From Rhodoferax lithotrophicus (GTDB lineage: Bacteria; Pseudomonadota; Gammaproteobacteria; Burkholderiales; Burkholderiaceae_C), in assembly GCF_019973615.1 (NCBI RefSeq), contig NZ_AP024238.1, positions 3,059,989 through 3,123,988 of the forward strand: DNA of 64,000 bases, written 5' to 3'. Positions 33,393 to 42,678 of this stretch are shown piece after piece. Within the stretch, counting starts at the first letter, position 1, and every line of letters starts with the position of its first letter. The notes beneath the pieces were generated by a model. That model saw nothing but the letters and a program-made list of their open reading frames with translations, ran no database searches and was not told the DNA's origin. A program made the position numbers and the translations under genes.

Positions 33393-36280
33393 CCACTCAA
33401 GCCCCCAACACCGATGCCTCCGGCAAAGCTGATTACCGCAGCACCCTGAATCTGCCCGACACCCCGTTCCCGATGCGCGGCGACCTGCCCAAGCGGGAAC
33501 CCCAATGGGTCAAGCAATGGGAAGAACAAGGCCTGTACCCCAAACTGCGCGAAGCCCGCCAAGGTGCCCCCAAGTTCATCCTGCACGACGGCCCACCCTA
33601 TGCCAACGGCCAAATCCACATGGGCCATGCCGTCAACAAGATCCTGAAAGACATGATCGTCAAGGCGCGCCAGCTCAAGGGCCTGGACGCGGCTTACATC
33701 CCCGGCTGGGACTGCCACGGCCTGCCGATTGAAAACGCGATTGAAAAGAAATTTGGCCGCAAACTGGCCCGTGACGACATGCAGGCCAAGAGCCGCGCCT
33801 ACGCCACCGAGCAGATTGACCAGCAACGCGCCGACTTCAAGCGCCTGGGCGTACTGGGTGACTGGGATCACCCCTACCGCACCATGGATTTCAAGACCGA
33901 AGCCAATGAAATCCGCGCCTTCAAGCGCGTCATCGAACGCGGTTTTGTCTACCGCGGCCTCAAACCGGTGTACTGGTGTTTTGACTGCGGCTCCAGCCTG
34001 GCCGAGTTCGAAATTGAATACGCCGACAAAAAGTCACAAACGCTGGATGTCGGCTTTTTGTGCAACGAGCCCGCCCAACTCGCCGCTGCGTTTGGGCTAA
34101 GCGCTCTCGAAAAAGAAGCCTTTGCCGTCATCTGGACCACCACTGCCTGGACCATTCCCGCCAACCAGGCCCTCAACGCCCACCCGGAGTTGACCTACGC
34201 GCTGGTCGACACCGAGCGTGGCCTGCTGGTGCTGGCGCAAGACCTGGTCACCGCCTGCCTGGAGCGCTTTGGCCTCACCGGTAATGTGTTGGCCACCGCC
34301 AATGGCAAAGCGCTGGGTGGCATTCACTTCAAACACCCGTTGGCCCACGTGGATGCGGGCTATGACCGTTTGAGCCCAATCTACCTGGCCGAGTACGTGA
34401 GTGCCACCGACGGCACCGGCATCGTGCACTCGGCCCCGGCTTATGGCGTAGAGGATTTCAACTCCTGCGTGGCACACGGCATGGCCTACGACGACATCCT
34501 GAACCCGGTGCAGGGCAACGGTGTCTACGCGTCCGAGTTACCTCTGTTTGGCAACCAGCAAATCTGGAAAGCCTGCCCAGTCATCATTGACGCGCTGCGC
34601 GATGCGGGCCGCCTGTTGGCCACCGAGAACATCGTGCACAGCTACCCACACTGCTGGCGCCACAAAACCCCGGTGATCTACCGCGCCGCCGCCCAGTGGT
34701 TCATCCGCATGGACGAGGGCGTTGGCATTTTCACCAAGGATAAAGCGCCGCAAACCCTGAGAAAAATTGCGCTGGCAGCTATCGAAAACACAGCGTTTTA
34801 CCCAGAAAACGGCAAGGTTCGCCTGCGCGACATGATCGCCGGCCGGCCCGACTGGTGCATCTCCCGCCAGCGCAGCTGGGGCGTGCCCCTGCCCTTCTTC
34901 CTGCACAAGGACAGCGGCGAGCTGCACCCCCAGACCATGGAAATTCTGGACATTGCCGCCGACATGGTCGAGGCCGGTGGCATCGAGGCCTGGAGCAAGG
35001 CCAGCACCGAAGACATTCTGGGCCAAGTGGGCTGCGCCGCCGATGCGCCCCACTACACCAAGAGCAGCGACATTCTGGAAGTCTGGTTTGACTCCGGCAC
35101 CACCCACACCACCGTGCTCAAAGGTTCGCACGCCGGTGCCGGCCATGAAGACGGGCCGGAGGCCGACCTGTACCTGGAGGGCCACGACCAGCACCGCGGC
35201 TGGTTCCACTCCAGCCTGCTGACCGCTTGCGCCATGTATGGCCGCGCCCCCTACAAAGGCATTCTGACCCACGGCTTCACGGTGGACAGCAAGGGCCACA
35301 AGATGAGCAAGAGCGCGGGCAACGGTGTCGATCCGCAGGAAACCAGCAAGAAGCTCGGCGCAGAAATCATCCGCCTGTGGGTGGCTGCCAGCGACTATTC
35401 GGGCGACATCGCCGGTGACGACAAAATCCTGGCCCGCGTGGTGGACACCTACCGCCGGGTGCGCAACACGCTGAAATTCCTGCTGGCCAACACGCAAGAC
35501 TTTGATCCCAGCGTGGATACCGTGCCACTGGCTGACATGCTGGAGATTGACCGCTACGCCCTGAGCCGGGCTGCGCAATTACAGGCTGATGTGCTGGCTC
35601 ATTTTGAAATCTATGAATTTCACCCGGTAGTGGCCAAGCTGCAGATTTACTGCTCGGAAGACCTGGGCTCGTTCTACCTCGACATCCTGAAAGACCGGCT
35701 CTACACCACCGCGCCCAAGTCACTGGCACGACGCAGTGCACAAACCGCGCTGTGGCAGATCACCCAGGCCATGCTGCGCTGGATGGCCCCGTTTTTGAGC
35801 TTCACCGCCGAGGAAGCCTGGAGCGTGCTGGGGGCTGCGGGCAAAACACCGCAAGCCACCCGCGAGTCCATTTTCATGGACACCTACAGTGCCATGGGTG
35901 AGGTGGATGTCGGCCTGCTGGCCAAGTGGGCACGTATCCGCGAGATTCGTGACGCGGTCAACAAAGACATTGAAACCCTGCGCGCCAATGGTCAGGTGGG
36001 CTCTTCGCTGCAGGCCAATGTGATGCTCACGGTTGGCCCGGATGACCACGCTTTGCTGGCCAGCCTGGGCGAGGACTTGCGCTTTGTGTTCATCACATCT
36101 GCTATTGACTTGGTAGCTGGTGACGCCATGTCCATAAGCACCAGAGCCTCAAATGGCATTAAATGTGAGCGCTGCTGGCATTACCGCGACGATATTGGCG
36201 TGGACACCGCCCACCCCACCCTGTGTGGCCGCTGCACCAGCAACCTGTTTGGCGCGGGCGAAACCCGCACGGTGGCCTGA
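33389..36280 (+). CDS. ileS: Isoleucyl-tRNA synthetase
   Basis: Class I synthetase of 963 residues. The HIGH-type motif is [17 protein letters not shown], editing domain follows, and KMSKS is [14 protein letters not shown]. The C-terminal zinc site is visible as KCERCWHYR and a second CGRC pair. The segment just before this zinc site is encoded by a copy of the dispersed repeat ([13 protein letters not shown]). Another possible copy overlaps the residues [10 protein letters not shown] chose the ATG at 33389 overlapping ribF; the upstream start at 33350 would lie inside ribF. Directly followed by lspA with a one-base overlap. Confidence 0.96.
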   Translation: MTTQAPNTDASGKADYRSTLNLPDTPFPMRGDLPKREPQWVKQWEEQGLYPKLREARQGAPKFILHDGPPYANGQIHMGHAVNKILKDMIVKARQLKGLDAAYIPGWDCHGLPIENAIEKKFGRKLARDDMQAKSRAYATEQIDQQRADFKRLGVLGDWDHPYRTMDFKTEANEIRAFKRVIERGFVYRGLKPVYWCFDCGSSLAEFEIEYADKKSQTLDVGFLCNEPAQLAAAFGLSALEKEAFAVIWTTTAWTIPANQALNAHPELTYALVDTERGLLVLAQDLVTACLERFGLTGNVLATANGKALGGIHFKHPLAHVDAGYDRLSPIYLAEYVSATDGTGIVHSAPAYGVEDFNSCVAHGMAYDDILNPVQGNGVYASELPLFGNQQIWKACPVIIDALRDAGRLLATENIVHSYPHCWRHKTPVIYRAAAQWFIRMDEGVGIFTKDKAPQTLRKIALAAIENTAFYPENGKVRLRDMIAGRPDWCISRQRSWGVPLPFFLHKDSGELHPQTMEILDIAADMVEAGGIEAWSKASTEDILGQVGCAADAPHYTKSSDILEVWFDSGTTHTTVLKGSHAGAGHEDGPEADLYLEGHDQHRGWFHSSLLTACAMYGRAPYKGILTHGFTVDSKGHKMSKSAGNGVDPQETSKKLGAEIIRLWVAASDYSGDIAGDDKILARVVDTYRRVRNTLKFLLANTQDFDPSVDTVPLADMLEIDRYALSRAAQLQADVLAHFEIYEFHPVVAKLQIYCSEDLGSFYLDILKDRLYTTAPKSLARRSAQTALWQITQAMLRWMAPFLSFTAEEAWSVLGAAGKTPQATRESIFMDTYSAMGEVDVGLLAKWARIREIRDAVNKDIETLRANGQVGSSLQANVMLTVGPDDHALLASLGEDLRFVFITSAIDLVAGDAMSISTRASNGIKCERCWHYRDDIGVDTAHPTLCGRCTSNLFGAGETRTVA
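34747..34781 (-). repeat. Possible copy of the dispersed 35-bp element (doubtful, inside ileS)
   Basis: On the minus strand the left half TAGCTGCCAGCGC is good, but the right half is diverged, and the encoded residues look ordinary for IleS. Listed as doubtful. Confidence 0.25.
36114..36148 (+). repeat. Dispersed 35-bp palindromic element, copy 9 (inside ileS)
   Basis: TAGCTGGTGACGC, seven bases, ATAAGCACCAGAGCC. It is translated on its own strand, just before the IleS zinc-binding tail. Its right half closely matches copy 11. Confidence 0.75.
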
Positions 36281-36831
36281 TGGCGCGCAAATCTGGCTCA
36301 GGGGCCAAGCCCGGCCACAGCTTCACATCCGCCGCCACCGGCGGGCTGTTGCCGTGGCTGGCGCTGGCCTTCATCGTGCTGATCATCGACCAGTTCACCA
36401 AGGTGCTGGTGGTGGGTTACTACCAGTTGGGCGACAGCACCACGGTGACCAGCTTTTTCAACGTGGTGCGGGTGCACAACCTGGGCGCGGCGTTCAGCTT
36501 TCTGGCGGGTGCCGGTGGCTGGCAACGCTGGCTGTTTACCGGCATTGGCATCGCGGCGGCCGCTTTGATCGTCTGGATGCTGAAATCCCACGCCGGACAA
36601 AAGCTGTTCGCCTTTGCCATGGCCTGTATTCTGGGCGGTGCCATTGGCAACGTGGTGGACCGCTTGCTGTACGGTTATGTGGTGGACTTTTTGCAGTTTC
36701 ACTGGAGCTGGCTCAGCCCGATGTTTCCGGGCGGCTATTTCCCCGCCTTCAATGTGGCCGACAGCGCCATCACGCTGGGGGCGACCTGCCTGATCCTGGA
36801 CGAGCTGCTGCGCGTGCGCCGCGGGCGCTGA
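36280..36831 (+). CDS. lspA: Lipoprotein signal peptidase (signal peptidase II)
   Basis: Aspartyl membrane protease that removes lipoprotein signal peptides. The 183-residue protein has four hydrophobic helices and both catalytic Asp motifs: [19 protein letters not shown] and FNVADSAI. The ATG at 36280 shares its A with the ileS stop (TGATG), so translation is coupled. It has a longer basic N-terminus than E. coli LspA. The ileS-lspA pairing is widespread in proteobacteria. Confidence 0.95.
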   Translation: MARKSGSGAKPGHSFTSAATGGLLPWLALAFIVLIIDQFTKVLVVGYYQLGDSTTVTSFFNVVRVHNLGAAFSFLAGAGGWQRWLFTGIGIAAAALIVWMLKSHAGQKLFAFAMACILGGAIGNVVDRLLYGYVVDFLQFHWSWLSPMFPGGYFPAFNVADSAITLGATCLILDELLRVRRGR

Positions 36832-36832
36832 C

Positions 36833-37672
36833 ATGAACCCACAAGACTACGTTCAGCAAAAAGCCGCCGCCTCGGGCAGCAGCTTTTATTACGCCTTCTT
36901 GTTTTTACCACCGCCCAAACGCGCCGCCATCACCGCGTTTTATGCCTTCTGCCGCGAGGTGGATGATGTGGTGGACGACATGGTGGACCCCAGCGTGGCC
37001 GCCACCAAGCTGCAATGGTGGCGTACCCAGGTGAGCCAAGCCTTTGCCGGCAACCCCAGCCACCCGGTGATGCAGGCCTTGATGCCCTTGGCTGCATCGT
37101 TCCAGATTGAAGAGCGCCACCTGCAAGCGGTGATTGAAGGCTGCCAGATGGACCTGAGCCAGTCACGCTACCTGGACTACCCCAATTTGCAGCGTTACTG
37201 CCACCTGGTGGCTGGTGAGGTGGGCGAAGTGGCGGCCCGCATTTTTGGCCAGACCCAGCCGCAAACCACAGCCTACGCCCACACCCTGGGCCAGGCCTTG
37301 CAGCTCACCAACATCATCCGCGACGTGGGTGAAGATGCCCGGCGTGGCCGCATTTACCTGCCCATGAGTGATCTCAAACAGTTTGGCGTGCCGGCCCAGG
37401 AGATTCTGAACGGCAGTTATTCCGAGCGCTTCACCGCGCTGATGCAGTTCCAGGCCCAGCGAGCCCACGGCTTGTACGACCAGGCGCTGGCCCTGCTGCC
37501 CGCCGCCGACCTGCGCACCCAAAAGCCCGGCCTGATGATGGCCAGCATTTACCGTGCGCTGCTGCGCGAAATTGAAGCCGAGAACTTTGCCGTGTTACAC
37601 CAACGTATCAGCCTGACACCTTTGCGCAAACTCTGGCTGGCCTGGAAAGTGCAGGCCTTGGGCCGTCTGTGA
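36833..37672 (+). CDS. hpnD: Presqualene diphosphate synthase HpnD
   Basis: Squalene/phytoene-synthase family enzyme of 279 residues that condenses two farnesyl diphosphates to presqualene diphosphate in the HpnCDE route to squalene and hopanoids. The two aspartate-rich motifs are visible as DDVVDDMVD and DVGEDARRGRIYLP. It starts one base after the lspA stop and is followed 16 bp later by hpnE. HpnC is not in the window. A role in carotenoid formation cannot be excluded from sequence alone. Confidence 0.88.
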   Translation: MNPQDYVQQKAAASGSSFYYAFLFLPPPKRAAITAFYAFCREVDDVVDDMVDPSVAATKLQWWRTQVSQAFAGNPSHPVMQALMPLAASFQIEERHLQAVIEGCQMDLSQSRYLDYPNLQRYCHLVAGEVGEVAARIFGQTQPQTTAYAHTLGQALQLTNIIRDVGEDARRGRIYLPMSDLKQFGVPAQEILNGSYSERFTALMQFQAQRAHGLYDQALALLPAADLRTQKPGLMMASIYRALLREIEAENFAVLHQRISLTPLRKLWLAWKVQALGRL

Positions 37673-37688
37673 ACCCACCAAGTACACC

Positions 37689-38993
37689 GTGAAAGTCGCC
37701 ATCATCGGGGCTGGCTGGGCCGGCTTGGCTGCCGCCGTCACTGCCACTCAGGCGGGCCATCAAACTACTATTTTTGAAGCAGCTCACACAGTAGGTGGTA
37801 GGGCTAGAGGCCTTAAAGGCTTGAAAAATTGCACCCTGCCGGACGGCACGCCGGTCCATCTGGACAATGGCCAGCACATTCTGATTGGGGCTTATACCAA
37901 CACCTTGAAGCTGATGCATCAGGTAGGTGTTCCGGTTGAAAAGGTGCTGCTGAGCCTGCCCATGACACTGCGGTTTCCCGATGGCCTGGGCCTGCAGTTC
38001 AACAACTGGCCAACCCCGCTGGATGCCCTGGCAGGCATCTTCACCGCACGTGGCTGGTCGGTGCGTGACAAACGTGCGCTGCTGCAAGCGGCCATCGGCT
38101 GGCAAGTCCAAGGGTTCACCTGCCCGCCCGGGCTGACCGTGACCAAGTTGTGCAGCGGGCTCACACCCAAAGTCACGGCCGAGCTGATTGAACCCCTGTG
38201 TGTGTCGGCCCTGAACACCCCAGCCGAAAGCGCCAGCGCCCAGGTATTTTTACGGGTGCTGCGCGATGCACTCTTTGGCGTGCAGGGTGGTTCGCGTCTG
38301 CTGCTGCCCAAAGTGGACTTGAGTGCCCTGTTCCCCGATGCGGCGGCGACCTGGGTGCAACAACACGGTGGCCAACTGCACCTGGGGCACAGGGTTCACA
38401 GCGTGCAGCAGTGTGGCAACAGCTGGCGTGTTGACGACCAGGTATGGGATGCCGTGATTCTCGCCACTTCAGCATCAAATTCGGCTCTTATGCTTATGGA
38501 TAATGCACAAGCAGCTATTGAATCAATAGCAATTGAAATGCAGCAATGGGCCAGCCAATGCCAGGCTCTGCGTTATGAAGCCATCACCACGGTGTATGCC
38601 TGGGCCGCCGATGCCCAGCTGGCGCAAGCCATGCTGTCTTTGCATACAAGCCCGCAGCATCCGGCCCAATTTGTGTTTGACCGGGGTCAACTGGGTGGCC
38701 CCATGGGTTTGCTGGCCTTTGTAGTGAGTGCCTCAACCGGCGAGCGGCTCAGCTTGCAGGCCCAGGTGCTGGCCCAGGCCCAAACACAGTTGGGCCTGGA
38801 CTTGCAAGCCGTGAAAACCGTGGTGGAAAAGCGCGCCACCTTTGCCTGTACGCCTGGTTTGCAACGTCCGGCCATACACATCACATCAGGGCTACTGGCT
38901 TGTGGAGACTATGTGGATGGCCCCTACCCTGCCACACTGGAAGGTGCGGTGCGCAGTGGCATGGCAGCAGCGCATGCTCTGAAGCTTGTTTAA
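37689..38993 (+). CDS. hpnE: Hydroxysqualene dehydroxylase HpnE (FAD-dependent)
   Basis: FAD-dependent amine-oxidase-fold enzyme, third enzyme of the HpnCDE squalene route. The N-terminus has the dinucleotide-binding motif VAIIGAGWAGLAAAV; the product-side tail ACGDYVDGPYPATLEGAVRSG ends the family core. Length 434 residues. Two separate copies of the dispersed 35-bp repeat are read in frame: one at residues about 30-42 (after FEAAHTVGGRAR), the other at about 265-276 (ALMLMDNAQAA). The first lies in the variable loop just after the FAD motif, so activity is probably retained. Confidence 0.9.
   Translation: MKVAIIGAGWAGLAAAVTATQAGHQTTIFEAAHTVGGRARGLKGLKNCTLPDGTPVHLDNGQHILIGAYTNTLKLMHQVGVPVEKVLLSLPMTLRFPDGLGLQFNNWPTPLDALAGIFTARGWSVRDKRALLQAAIGWQVQGFTCPPGLTVTKLCSGLTPKVTAELIEPLCVSALNTPAESASAQVFLRVLRDALFGVQGGSRLLLPKVDLSALFPDAAATWVQQHGGQLHLGHRVHSVQQCGNSWRVDDQVWDAVILATSASNSALMLMDNAQAAIESIAIEMQQWASQCQALRYEAITTVYAWAADAQLAQAMLSLHTSPQHPAQFVFDRGQLGGPMGLLAFVVSASTGERLSLQAQVLAQAQTQLGLDLQAVKTVVEKRATFACTPGLQRPAIHITSGLLACGDYVDGPYPATLEGAVRSGMAAAHALKLV
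37777..37811 (+). repeat. Dispersed 35-bp palindromic element, copy 10 (inside hpnE, first)
   Basis: AAGCAGCTCACAC, seven bases, GGTAGGGCTAGAGGC, preceded by TTTTTG. The right half GGGCTAGAGGC is well conserved. It encodes the loop after the GGRAR part of the FAD-binding region. Confidence 0.65.
38483..38517 (-). repeat. Dispersed 35-bp palindromic element, copy 11 (inside hpnE, second)
   Basis: On the minus strand: TAGCTGCTTGTGC, seven bases, ATAAGCATAAGAGCC. This is one of the best copies, with 12 of 13 left-half bases and most of the right half matching. It is translated antisense in HpnE. Confidence 0.8.
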
Positions 38994-39072
38994 ACCCGCA
39001 TGCTCAGTCACACTCGCCAACACCCGCACCGTATCATCAAGCCCTTGAGCAGACCGAATCCACCACTTTTCC

Positions 39073-41517
39073 ATGAAACTCGTCGTCAAAATTTTTATCG
39101 GTGTGTTGTTTGGCCTGTTGCTGGCTGCGGGTACCGGTGTTTTCTGGTACATCTCCACCAAACAGCCCCAACGCTCGGGTGAGCTCACGCTGAACCACCT
39201 GAGCGCACCCGTCACGGTGCGTTATGACGAATACGGTATTCCCCACATCAAGGCCAGCAACGAACCGGATCTGTACCGGGCACTGGGTTATGTGCACGCG
39301 CAGGATCGCCTGTTTCAAATGGAAATGGTGCGCCGCCTGGCGCAAGGTGAGCTGGCCGAAATTTTGGGCCCCAAGCTGATCAAGGTGGATCGGCTTTTCC
39401 GCACCTTGGGCCTGCGTGCCAACGCCAAGAAAAAAGTGGCGGCCATGGACAGACAAAGCCCCGCGATTCAGGCACAAAGTGCCTATCTGGACGGCATCAA
39501 CCAGTTTCAGGCCAGTCATCCGGCCCCGTTTGAATTTGACATTTTGGGTATTCCCAAACGGCCTTTTACGCTGGAAGACACGGTGGCGGTATCCGGTTAT
39601 CTGGCCTACAGCTTTGCCGCGGCGTTCAAGACCGAGCCGCTGCTGACCTATATCCGTGACGAATTGGGCGAAGACTATTTGAAAATTTTTGATCTGGCAT
39701 GGAACCCGCAAGGTGTGCTTGAGAAGGCCAACCCAACGGCCCGGAATTCACCTCTGCAAAATCACCCTGCCCCCGACTGGCAAGCCTTGAATCAACTGGC
39801 CCAAGTGAGCCAGGAAGCCCAGACACTGGCCAGTGTCCCGCTGTTTGAAGGGAGCAACGCTTGGGCCATCTCGGGCGAGCGCACTTCCAGCGGCAAGCCG
39901 ATGCTGGCGGGGGACCCCCATATCGGGTTTTCTTTGCCATCGGTCTGGTACGAAGCACATTTGAGCATGCCTGGCTTCGAGTTGTATGGCAACTTTCAGG
40001 CACTGAACGCTTCAGCCTTGTTGGGACACAACACCCAGTTTGGCTGGAGCTTGACGATGTTCCAGAATGACGACATGGACCTGATTGCCGAAAAGGTCAA
40101 CCCACGCAATGCCAACCAGGTCTGGTTTGAAGGCCAATGGGTTGACCTGGAAAACACCGAAGACACCATCCAGGTCAAAGGCGGCAAGCCGGTCAAACTC
40201 GTGCTGCAGCACTCCCCCCATGGCCCGATCATCAGCAGTGCGTTCAAAGACACTTTGGGGGATGCCCCGGTGGCCATGTGGTGGACGTTTCTTGAAACCG
40301 ACAACCCCATCCTGGAAGCTTTTTACGATCTCAACCGGGCCAATACTTTGGCCAAGGCACGTGCAGCCGCCAGCAAAATCTACGCTCCGGGTCTGAATGT
40401 GGTGTGGGCCAGTGCCTCGGGCGACATCGGCTGGTGGGCGGCCGCCAAACTACCGGTACGCCCCTTGTATGTCAACCCGACGTTTATTCTGGACGGCGGC
40501 TCTCCCGAGTCTGAAAAGCTGGGTTTTTACCGCTTCAGCGACAACCCACAGGAAGAAAATCCGCAGCGTGGCTACATTGTGTCGGCCAACCATCAGCCTC
40601 AAAGCACCAGTGGTATCCCTATTCCGGGCTATTACAACGCCTATGACAGAGCACAGACCTTGGAAGACCGACTGGGAAACAACGATTTGCAGTGGAATCA
40701 GCTCAACACCGAATCCTTGCAGCTCAGTACCCAAACCGCCTATTTCTGGCGCGTGCTTGAGCCGCTGATACCCGACTTGAGTGACGTGGTACGTGACCCG
40801 CTGGAACGTTCGGTGTTTGACAGCCTGGTGCAGTGGGACGGCCAGTACACCCTGCCCAATATTCCGCCCACAGTGTTCACCCAATTGGTGTATGAGCTCA
40901 CGCGCGCAGCCATGGCCGACGAGTTGGGTAAAGTGCAATTTGCCAACTTGCTGGGCACCCGCGCACTGGATCTGGCGCTACCGCGCCTGGCGGCGAATGC
41001 AGAATCTCCCTGGTGGGACGATATCAAGACGGACAAAGTGGAAAGCCGCCGCGACATCGTACGCATTGCCTGGAAAGCCACCATCCAACACCTGAAAGAA
41101 ACCCTTGGCCCCAGCCCCAACGACTGGGGTTGGGGCAACGCCCACACACTGACCCATGTTCACCCACTGGCCGCCCAGAAACCGCTGGACTGGGTATTTA
41201 ATGTGGGGCCGTTCCCTGCACCTGGCGGGCGTGAAGTGCCCAACAATCTGGCAACCCCGATTGGTCCTGCGCCCTGGGCCGTCACCTATGGCCCGTCCAC
41301 CCGGCGCATCATTGACTTTGCCAATGCCGGCAAATCCCAAAGCGTCAACCCGGTCGGCCAAAGCGGCGTGCTGTTTGATCCGCACTACAGTGACCAGGCT
41401 GCCGCCTATGTGGTGGGAGGCTACTTGATGCGCTACCTTGGCGACAAAGATGTACAAGCCAACACACATGACATGCTGACACTCAAGCCAGCGCAAGTAC
41501 CCGTCACCAGCCACTAA
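39073..41517 (+). CDS. Penicillin acylase family (Ntn-hydrolase) protein
   Basis: An 814-residue precursor of the S45 Ntn-hydrolase family. An N-terminal signal/anchor helix (VVKIFIGVLFGLLLAAGTGVF) is followed by an alpha chain, then the self-cleavage site EGSNAWAISGERTSSGKP, where the Ser after Gly becomes the catalytic N-terminus of the beta chain. Later conserved parts include AGDPHIGFSLPSVWYEAHL. Family members hydrolyse penicillins, acyl-homoserine lactones or other amides; the natural substrate here is unknown. It lies 79 bp after hpnE and 51 bp before hemH. Confidence 0.9.
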   Translation: MKLVVKIFIGVLFGLLLAAGTGVFWYISTKQPQRSGELTLNHLSAPVTVRYDEYGIPHIKASNEPDLYRALGYVHAQDRLFQMEMVRRLAQGELAEILGPKLIKVDRLFRTLGLRANAKKKVAAMDRQSPAIQAQSAYLDGINQFQASHPAPFEFDILGIPKRPFTLEDTVAVSGYLAYSFAAAFKTEPLLTYIRDELGEDYLKIFDLAWNPQGVLEKANPTARNSPLQNHPAPDWQALNQLAQVSQEAQTLASVPLFEGSNAWAISGERTSSGKPMLAGDPHIGFSLPSVWYEAHLSMPGFELYGNFQALNASALLGHNTQFGWSLTMFQNDDMDLIAEKVNPRNANQVWFEGQWVDLENTEDTIQVKGGKPVKLVLQHSPHGPIISSAFKDTLGDAPVAMWWTFLETDNPILEAFYDLNRANTLAKARAAASKIYAPGLNVVWASASGDIGWWAAAKLPVRPLYVNPTFILDGGSPESEKLGFYRFSDNPQEENPQRGYIVSANHQPQSTSGIPIPGYYNAYDRAQTLEDRLGNNDLQWNQLNTESLQLSTQTAYFWRVLEPLIPDLSDVVRDPLERSVFDSLVQWDGQYTLPNIPPTVFTQLVYELTRAAMADELGKVQFANLLGTRALDLALPRLAANAESPWWDDIKTDKVESRRDIVRIAWKATIQHLKETLGPSPNDWGWGNAHTLTHVHPLAAQKPLDWVFNVGPFPAPGGREVPNNLATPIGPAPWAVTYGPSTRRIIDFANAGKSQSVNPVGQSGVLFDPHYSDQAAAYVVGGYLMRYLGDKDVQANTHDMLTLKPAQVPVTSH

Positions 41518-41568
41518 CGGGCAACCCTACAGGCCACATGCGCTAGGGTAACTGGGTGAAAATGGGGC

Positions 41569-42675
41569 ATGACTTTACTCACCTCTCCTTTTTCTCAAGA
41601 GCCCACATTCAGCCACGGCCAATCACCTCGCACCGCCGTGCTGTACTGCAATCTGGGCACGCCTGATGAGCCCACCACGCCTGCTGTACGGCGTTTTTTG
41701 GCAGAGTTCTTGGGTGATCCCCGTGTGGTTGAAATACCCAGACTGCTCTGGCTGATGATCTTGCACGGCATTATTTTGCGTATACGCCCGGCAAAATCAG
41801 CTGCCAAGTACGCCACCGTGTGGCTGCCTGAGGGCTCACCGCTGAAAATATGGACCGAAAAACAGGCCAAGATGCTGCAAGGCTGGCTGGCCCAACGTGG
41901 CCATGATGTGCAAGTGCGTTATGCCATGCGTTATGGCAGAACCTCCATAGCCTCACAACTGGATGCGCTGAAAGCCGCAGGTACTACCCGAATACTGATC
42001 TTGCCAGCTTACCCGCAGTATTCCGCCACCACCACGGCCAGCCTGTTTGATGCGGTCTACCTGTGGGCCAGCAAGGTGCGTAACCTGCCGGAGCTGCGCT
42101 TCATCAACCACTACCATGATGATCCGCGCTACATTGCAGCGCTGGCCGCAAGCGTGCAGCGCTACTGGCAAAACAACGGCCGCCCGAACGTGCTGGTGAT
42201 GAGTTTTCATGGTGTGCCTGAACGCACCCTGCATTTAGGTGACCCTTACCACTGTGAATGTTTTAAAACCGCCAGGTTGTTGGCTGAGCATTTGGGGCTG
42301 AGCAAAGACCAGTTCAAAGTCACCTTTCAATCACGGCTGGGGCGCGCCAAGTGGCTAGAGCCCTATACCGAACCCACCTTGATCGATATGGGCAAAGCGG
42401 GTGTAAAACGGGTCGATGTGGTCTGCCCGGCCTTCACCAGTGACTGCCTGGAAACCCTGGAAGAAATCAACCAGGAAGCACGTGAGGCTTTTTTACATGC
42501 AGGCGGCCAAGAATTCCATTACATCGCCTGCCTGAACGATGACCCAGCCTGGATCACCGCACTGTGTGATATTACCCAGCAACATCTGCAAGGCTGGCCC
42601 ACCCAGACAGTCCCCAATGACGCAAGACTGGCCGCCTCCAAGGCCGCAGCGTTGGCACAGGGGGCCAAGCAGTAG
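41569..42675 (+). CDS. hemH: Ferrochelatase
   Basis: Inserts Fe2+ into protoporphyrin IX, the last step of protoheme synthesis. The 368-residue protein has VLYCNLGTPDEP at the start, LPAYPQYSATTTASL, the metal-site MSFHGVPERTL and the C-terminal VVCPAFTSDCLETLEEI. No C-terminal membrane helix or FeS cluster ligands are seen, as expected for this beta-proteobacterial type. It ends 3 bp from the end of the convergent polyphosphate phosphotransferase gene. Confidence 0.95.
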   Translation: MTLLTSPFSQEPTFSHGQSPRTAVLYCNLGTPDEPTTPAVRRFLAEFLGDPRVVEIPRLLWLMILHGIILRIRPAKSAAKYATVWLPEGSPLKIWTEKQAKMLQGWLAQRGHDVQVRYAMRYGRTSIASQLDALKAAGTTRILILPAYPQYSATTTASLFDAVYLWASKVRNLPELRFINHYHDDPRYIAALAASVQRYWQNNGRPNVLVMSFHGVPERTLHLGDPYHCECFKTARLLAEHLGLSKDQFKVTFQSRLGRAKWLEPYTEPTLIDMGKAGVKRVDVVCPAFTSDCLETLEEINQEAREAFLHAGGQEFHYIACLNDDPAWITALCDITQQHLQGWPTQTVPNDARLAASKAAALAQGAKQ

Positions 42676-42678
42676 CAG

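Noticed and set aside
42345..42362. Right-half-like sequence GGCTAGAGCC in hemH
   Set aside because: It encodes the conserved ferrochelatase AKWLEPYT segment, and no left half is present.
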